Assembly: GCA_001873005.1 (NCBI GenBank)
Contig: MNYE01000026.1
Span: 3,647 to 12,580 of the forward strand
DNA length: 8,934 nt
Reading direction: 5' to 3'
DNA from: Dehalococcoidia bacterium CG2_30_46_9
GTDB lineage: Bacteria > Chloroflexota > Dehalococcoidia > GIF9 > AB-539-J10
Positions within the stretch are counted from its first letter, which is position 1. Each line of letters opens with the position of its first letter. The translations under genes and the position numbers were made by a program. The notes under the pieces were generated by a model. That model saw nothing but the letters and a program-made list of their open reading frames with translations. It made no database searches and had not been told where the DNA came from. Positions 4,704-8,934 of the stretch are shown here, in pieces.

Positions 4704-7700
4704 TTGAACTATGACCGCGTGAACCAGCCTCTCTCTCGTCGTGGCTGGAATCAAACCGCAACTAACGCCCTAGCCGAAGACCCTGTTTTGTTTGCCGGTG
4801 GCGGGCAGAACAACGATTTCCACATTGTTTACAGCCGTCTGCCTCAAGACCGACTACTATTAGGCCAGGAACGTCCTGTAGTCACCCAGCTTCTTAAAGA
4901 ACATCCCTATGGTCTATTTATCTTCTCCAACCAAGCACAAGACCACTGGCACTTTATCAACGTAAAGTATGATGCAGAGGCAGAAAAGCGCCGCCTATTC
5001 CGGCGTATCACCGTCGGCCCGGAGGAGCGTCTCCGCACCGCCTCAGAGCGCGTCGCCATGCTGGACATGCAATCCATCCAGCCGGATATGTTCGGTTTAC
5101 AACCACTAACTATCCAGTCCAAGCATGATGAAGCCTTTGACGTTGAAGCAGTTACCAGGGATTTCTTTGAAAAATACAAAACTCAATTCAGAGAGCTAGA
5201 AAAAGACCTGCTGGGTCAGGCGAACAACCATGCCTGGGCGCATGACTATTCCCTCCAGTTCCTCAACCGCTGTATGTTCATCTACTTTATTCAGCGCAAG
5301 GGCTGGCTGGGAAATGATTGCGACTTCCTCCTCAACTTCTGGAAGAGTTATCAGCGCTCCGGGCAGAGCCAGAATTCATTCGTGGATAACTGGCTGAAGG
5401 TGCTTTTCTTTGAAGCCTTCAACAACAAATTCCACGGTGGCTACAACTATTTCCCCGCTGAAATCAAAGGAGCTTTGTCTCTGGCGCCTTATCTCAACGG
5501 TGGTCTCTTCACTGAAAACAAGTTCGACCTGGAGCATAAAGCCGTCATTTCCGACCGGCGCTTCGAGCAGATTCTGAAGTTCCTGGAACGCTACAACTTC
5601 ACCATTGCGGAGGACAGCCCCTTAGACAAGGAAGTAGCCGTTGACCCGGAGATGATTGGTAAAGTCTATGAAAGCCTGGTTAATGTCTCTGAGGAAGTAG
5701 ATGAGCGTGGCGAGGCTGGCATATTCTACACCCCCAGAACCGAGATTGACCTGATGTGCCGCTTATCGCTGGTTGACCATCTGGCTAACTATCTTGGAGA
5801 AGACAGAAGGGAACTGCTTTACCAGCTAGTCTTCGCCTTGGAGCCGGATGAGAAAAGTGATGCCGACAAAGCCATCGCTACCGCTGGTCTCTGGCCCGCA
5901 CTGAGTGAACGACTTCATGACATCACTTTGCTGGACCCTGCCTGCGGTTCTGGCTCTTTTCTGGTGGGTATGCTTAACATTATGGATGACCTCCAGGAGA
6001 GGGCTAACCATGTTCTTGGTGTAACCGAAGCACCTTATGAGCAGAAGAAGCGGATTATCGGCCAGTCGCTCTATGGTGTGGATGTGATGGAGTGGGCGTG
6101 CCACGTTGCCGAGCTGCGCCTCTGGCTGGCTTTAATTATTGATGCTGAATTTACCCGGGAAGAACTGCATGTCCGGCGAGAGCCTCTCTTGCCCCACTTC
6201 TCGTTCAAGATTCGCTGTGGAGATAGCCTGGTGCAGGAAGTGGGCGGCATGAACCTGGGACACATTACCGCCTCGCAGGAGATACCACCACCGTTGAAAG
6301 CCCGAATCACGACCCTGAAAAACGAAAAGCTCAAGTTCTACAACAACGACACAACGTGCAAGTTTCATTCAGTGGATGCTTTGAAAAACGAGGAGAAACG
6401 GCTATTCTCAGATATTCTGGCTGCCAGGGAGCATACCATCCAGGAGCGTATCAAGTCTTTATGGCGGAAGCTGGAAGGTCCGCAGACTTATCAGATAGGT
6501 CTAGACGGTAAGGGAGCAGCACGACCCCACCAGATGGATTTAGAAGCCAATAAATACCGGCAGGAGATTGAAAGCCTTACCGCTGAACTGGCGCAGACCG
6601 AGGCTTCACAAAAAGCCCTCGGTGCTTCCAAAGAGGTGCCCTTCGTCTGGGACATTGCCTTTGTGGAAATATTTGAGAGTGAAAAGTATGGCTTTGACAT
6701 TGTCATCGGCAACCCACCATATGTCCGACAGGAAGCCATTGCTGACCCGCGGACGCCGCGTGACAAGGTGACGGCAGAAAACAAGAGGGTTTATAAAGAC
6801 AAGCTGGCGCGTTCAGTATACCAGGCGTTCCCCCGCTTCTTCGGCTATAAGGCAAGCAGCAACATGGTAGCGCATAAGATTGATGCCAAGAGTGACTTGT
6901 ATATCTATTTTTACTTGAATGGGCTTTCTCTACTAAATGGAAAGGGCTCTTTCTGCTTTATCACCTCCAACTCCTGGCTGGATGTGGGCTATGGGGCTGA
7001 CCTGCAGGAGTTCCTGCTCAAGCACAGCCACGTTAAGCTGGTTCTGGATAACCAGGTAAAGCGCACCTTTGCTAATGCCGATATCAATTCAATTATTGTG
7101 CTCTTTTCACCACCGGATGACCGCCGTGAATGGGCACTGGATAAAACCGCCCGCTTTGTGATGTTCCTTGTGCCGTTTGAACATATCCTATCACCGGTAA
7201 TCTTTGACGAGATTGAGGAAGCCAAAGAGCGTAAGGCAACAAAAGAATACCGTATCTTCCCTATTCAGCAGGGCAAGCTCTTAGAAGACGGCTGTGAGAT
7301 ACGGCAGGAAGAGGAAACTGGTAAAGCCGCTGGTTCGCTGATTAAGACTGCTCGCTACATTGGCAACAAGTGGGGCGGCAAGTACCTGAGAGCGCCAGAT
7401 ATCTATTGGACGATTCTGGAAAAAGGCAAGGGTAAGCTGGTACGGCTGGGTGATATAGCTGAGGTACGGCGTGGTTTTACCACGGGCGCTAATGAGTTCT
7501 TTTACCTCGATGATGAGCGCATACGAGAGTGGGAGATTGAGGAAGAGTTCTTTACGCCGGTTATTAAGAGTCCGAAAGAATGCAAGCGCATTCTGGTTGA
7601 CTTTACCAATCTGAAGTTCAACCTGTTCCTATGTCACAAAGAGAAAAGAGAGCTGAAAGGCACGGCAGCGATTGAATACATCAAATGGGGTGAGGCGCAG

Positions 7701-8207
7701 GGGTTTCATGAGAGACCTACCTGCTGGGGACGGGATAGGTGGTGGGACTTGGGTCACCGCCCCGAACCTACGATGAATGTCAATTATCTTGTTGATAAAG
7801 TTATGCGTTTTTTTATCAAGGAAGACGGCTTCTACGTAAGTGACAATTTTCAGGAAATCCATTCACCCCTAGCGCACTTATGGCAGCTCGCAGTTTCCGC
7901 AAATAGTAGTATTCTTCAACTATTCGCAAACGTGACAGGGCGTGCGAACTTTGGTGATGGGCTAATGAAGATTCAAACTTATGAGGTAGGTAACCTCACT
8001 TTGCTTAAGCCAACGTTACTGGACACAAAGACTTGCAAGGCTAGTTTAGTTGACGCCGAACGCCTTGAGCTTCAAGACAGTGATCGTAAAACGTTAGATG
8101 ATATCGTCTTTAACGCACTTGGACTTACTCAAGGTGAGCGAGACGCTGTTTATGAAGCGGTAATCAACCTGGTAGAGGCACGTTTGAGTAAAGCCGGCAG
8201 TGTCTAG
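4704..8207 (+). CDS. Eco57I/type IIG-like N6-adenine DNA methyltransferase with C-terminal target-recognition domain
   Basis: This very large protein methylates adenine N6 in DNA using S-adenosylmethionine and may belong to a one-polypeptide restriction-modification or related defence system. Counting from TTG 4704 it has 1167 residues, about 30 more if translation starts near 4611. An N-terminal domain (1-130) contains an HWHFINVKY strand and FRRITVGPEERLRTASER. A helical connector follows. The methyltransferase core carries GIFYTP (339-344, motif X region), DPACGSGSF (411-419, motif I, SAM binding) and NPPY (670-673, motif IV, catalytic), the gamma-class order. A charged, coiled-coil-like insert (about 530-645) separates motifs I and IV. 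The TaqI-C/HsdS-like recognition domain begins at VRLGDIAEVRRGFTTGANEFFYL (about 913-935) and ends near ANFGDGLMKI (1081-1090). No convincing PD-(D/E)xK nuclease motif is visible: the candidate strand has N-x-K in place of E-x-K. It could be a type IIG enzyme with a divergent nuclease, or a methyltransferase whose partner supplies the attack. BREX PglX is less likely from the N-terminus. Confidence 0.9.
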   Translation: MNYDRVNQPLSRRGWNQTATNALAEDPVLFAGGGQNNDFHIVYSRLPQDRLLLGQERPVVTQLLKEHPYGLFIFSNQAQDHWHFINVKYDAEAEKRRLFRRITVGPEERLRTASERVAMLDMQSIQPDMFGLQPLTIQSKHDEAFDVEAVTRDFFEKYKTQFRELEKDLLGQANNHAWAHDYSLQFLNRCMFIYFIQRKGWLGNDCDFLLNFWKSYQRSGQSQNSFVDNWLKVLFFEAFNNKFHGGYNYFPAEIKGALSLAPYLNGGLFTENKFDLEHKAVISDRRFEQILKFLERYNFTIAEDSPLDKEVAVDPEMIGKVYESLVNVSEEVDERGEAGIFYTPRTEIDLMCRLSLVDHLANYLGEDRRELLYQLVFALEPDEKSDADKAIATAGLWPALSERLHDITLLDPACGSGSFLVGMLNIMDDLQERANHVLGVTEAPYEQKKRIIGQSLYGVDVMEWACHVAELRLWLALIIDAEFTREELHVRREPLLPHFSFKIRCGDSLVQEVGGMNLGHITASQEIPPPLKARITTLKNEKLKFYNNDTTCKFHSVDALKNEEKRLFSDILAAREHTIQERIKSLWRKLEGPQTYQIGLDGKGAARPHQMDLEANKYRQEIESLTAELAQTEASQKALGASKEVPFVWDIAFVEIFESEKYGFDIVIGNPPYVRQEAIADPRTPRDKVTAENKRVYKDKLARSVYQAFPRFFGYKASSNMVAHKIDAKSDLYIYFYLNGLSLLNGKGSFCFITSNSWLDVGYGADLQEFLLKHSHVKLVLDNQVKRTFANADINSIIVLFSPPDDRREWALDKTARFVMFLVPFEHILSPVIFDEIEEAKERKATKEYRIFPIQQGKLLEDGCEIRQEEETGKAAGSLIKTARYIGNKWGGKYLRAPDIYWTILEKGKGKLVRLGDIAEVRRGFTTGANEFFYLDDERIREWEIEEEFFTPVIKSPKECKRILVDFTNLKFNLFLCHKEKRELKGTAAIEYIKWGEAQGFHERPTCWGRDRWWDLGHRPEPTMNVNYLVDKVMRFFIKEDGFYVSDNFQEIHSPLAHLWQLAVSANSSILQLFANVTGRANFGDGLMKIQTYEVGNLTLLKPTLLDTKTCKASLVDAERLELQDSDRKTLDDIVFNALGLTQGERDAVYEAVINLVEARLSKAGSV

Positions 8208-8211
8208 AAAA

Positions 8212-8233
8212 AGTTCAGCTTACATGCTGAACT
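8212..8233. repeat. Perfect hairpin just after the methyltransferase stop
   Basis: AGTTCAGC (8212-8219), loop TTACAT, and GCTGAACT (8226-8233) form a perfect 8-bp stem that starts four bases after the TAG. On the plus strand no T-run follows, so read-through into the next gene is expected, perhaps at reduced level. On the minus strand the stem is followed by TTTT (8211-8208), which resembles a weak intrinsic terminator for leftward transcripts. An operator for the downstream gene is also possible. Confidence 0.5.
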
Positions 8234-8245
8234 GAGAACAAGTAA

Positions 8246-8934
8246 ATGCAAAGAAAATGTGGGAACCCCGGTCTTAAAGGGAAAGTTCTAGATAAGAGCA
8301 TCGGCGCTTATATTTTAGCTCTCGAAATTATAAACCAGCTATCTGTAAAATACCGCATAGAGACCTTCACATATCTAATATGTAACGCATGGGAACTATT
8401 GTTGAAGGCAAAAATAATCGATTCCAGTAAGAATCGCAAGTCCATTTATTATCCTAAAAAAAGATTACAGACAAAACGTTCATTATCTTTGAGTGATTGT
8501 TTGAAAAAAGTATTCATAAATGAAAATGACCCAGTTCGCCGTAACCTCGAAAGAATGAACGAACTCAGAGACGCATCAGTACATTTGGTTATAAATCAAG
8601 TCCCTAAAGACGTTTTAGGTCTCTTTCAAGCTTCCGTGTTGAATTACCATAAACATTTAGTTTCCTGGTTTGATGTTTCGCTTTCCGACAGGGTATCTGT
8701 TGGCATGATGACAATTGTCTACGACTTTAATCCCCAAGAATTTGATTTGCAAAGTAGCATGTTCAGGAAAAAACTAGGGCGTGATGCTTTCGAGTACTTG
8801 AGCCAATATCAAAGAAGCATCCAGAAAGAGTTCGATGACCTTGGTAAACCTGCTGAGTTTTCAATTGATATCGGGTACAAACTAGGACTTGTCAAGAAAG
8901 TCAACGAAGGCGATATCATGTTAACCCAAGCAGA
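8246..8934 (+). CDS. DUF3644-family protein with HEPN-like R-x4-H motif, 3' end outside window
   Basis: The frame opens at ATG 8246, directly behind an in-frame TAA, and stays open for 229 codons to the window edge. The N-terminal part looks like DUF3644: a helix with SIGAYILALEIINQ (about 18-31), then ETFTYLICNAWELLLKAKII (39-58), SIYY (66-69), SLSLSDCLKKVF (79-90) and NELRDASVHL (105-114). R108-D-A-S-V-H113 fits the R-x4-6-H signature, with a polar residue after Arg, of HEPN-domain RNases found in many toxin and abortive-infection proteins. RNase activity is therefore an inference, not a family fact I can cite. It starts 38 bases after the methyltransferase stop, without a good ribosome binding site, behind a hairpin, and is probably in the same operon. 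Sample lines hold only 19-21 G+C per 60 bases, against 27-29 in the methyltransferase gene, which suggests a different origin. The portion after residue 150 is not recognised. Confidence 0.8.
   Translation, partial: MQRKCGNPGLKGKVLDKSIGAYILALEIINQLSVKYRIETFTYLICNAWELLLKAKIIDSSKNRKSIYYPKKRLQTKRSLSLSDCLKKVFINENDPVRRNLERMNELRDASVHLVINQVPKDVLGLFQASVLNYHKHLVSWFDVSLSDRVSVGMMTIVYDFNPQEFDLQSSMFRKKLGRDAFEYLSQYQRSIQKEFDDLGKPAEFSIDIGYKLGLVKKVNEGDIMLTQA

Noticed and set aside
7830..8207. Recombination breakpoint at the end of the recognition domain
   Set aside because: Codon style seemed to shift, but counted lines (29 and 27 G+C of 60) do not differ from the rest of the gene.
1..8934. CRISPR arrays, tRNA or rRNA genes, insertion sequences, attachment-site repeats
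   Set aside because: Reading both strands by eye showed no regularly spaced repeats, cloverleaf-like stretches, transposase motifs or terminal repeats. Distant degenerate copies would need a computed search.

Overview
The window is bacterial DNA. LepA (EF4) and HemW are bacterial proteins, start codons include GTG, and Shine-Dalgarno sites are present. Base composition is moderate and uneven. Counts on sample 60-base lines gave 34/60 G+C in lepA, 27-29/60 in the methyltransferase gene, 19-21/60 in the last gene and 12/60 in part of the first gene. The lepA-hemW order, together with a PAC2-family gene and an alpha/beta hydrolase, would fit a Chloroflexota (Dehalococcoidia-like) lineage. That placement is a weak guess, not a measurement.

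Left part (1-1076, minus strand): a PAC2-family protein, cut by the window edge, lies downstream of a small alpha/beta hydrolase with an intact Ser-Asp-His triad. A control region (1077-1312) separates the hydrolase from the divergent lepA. It holds a promoter candidate close to each start codon and a cluster of TTGAC/GTCAA inverted repeats between them. Both transcripts could have very short or no 5' leaders.

Middle part (1313-4212, plus strand): lepA (ribosomal elongation factor 4) overlaps or abuts hemW (radical-SAM heme chaperone). The hemW ribosome binding site lies inside the last codons of lepA, so the pair is a translationally coupled housekeeping operon.

Right part (4213-8934, plus strand): about 390 bases without a convincing gene contain a perfect 9-bp-arm palindrome, a strong sigma70-type promoter (TTGAAC-17-TAAGAT) and a strong ribosome binding site. 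A very large Eco57I/type IIG-like N6-adenine DNA methyltransferase with a C-terminal DNA-recognition domain follows. A DUF3644-family protein begins 38 bases after it, carries a HEPN-like R-x4-H motif, and runs off the window. This looks like the start of a defence module next to a housekeeping operon.

The points most worth a second look are three. The methyltransferase has a promoter and ribosome binding site but only AUA-AUA where its start codon should be. Its N-terminal domain shows no clear nuclease motif. The neighbouring HEPN-like protein could be the toxic effector of a methyltransferase-linked system.
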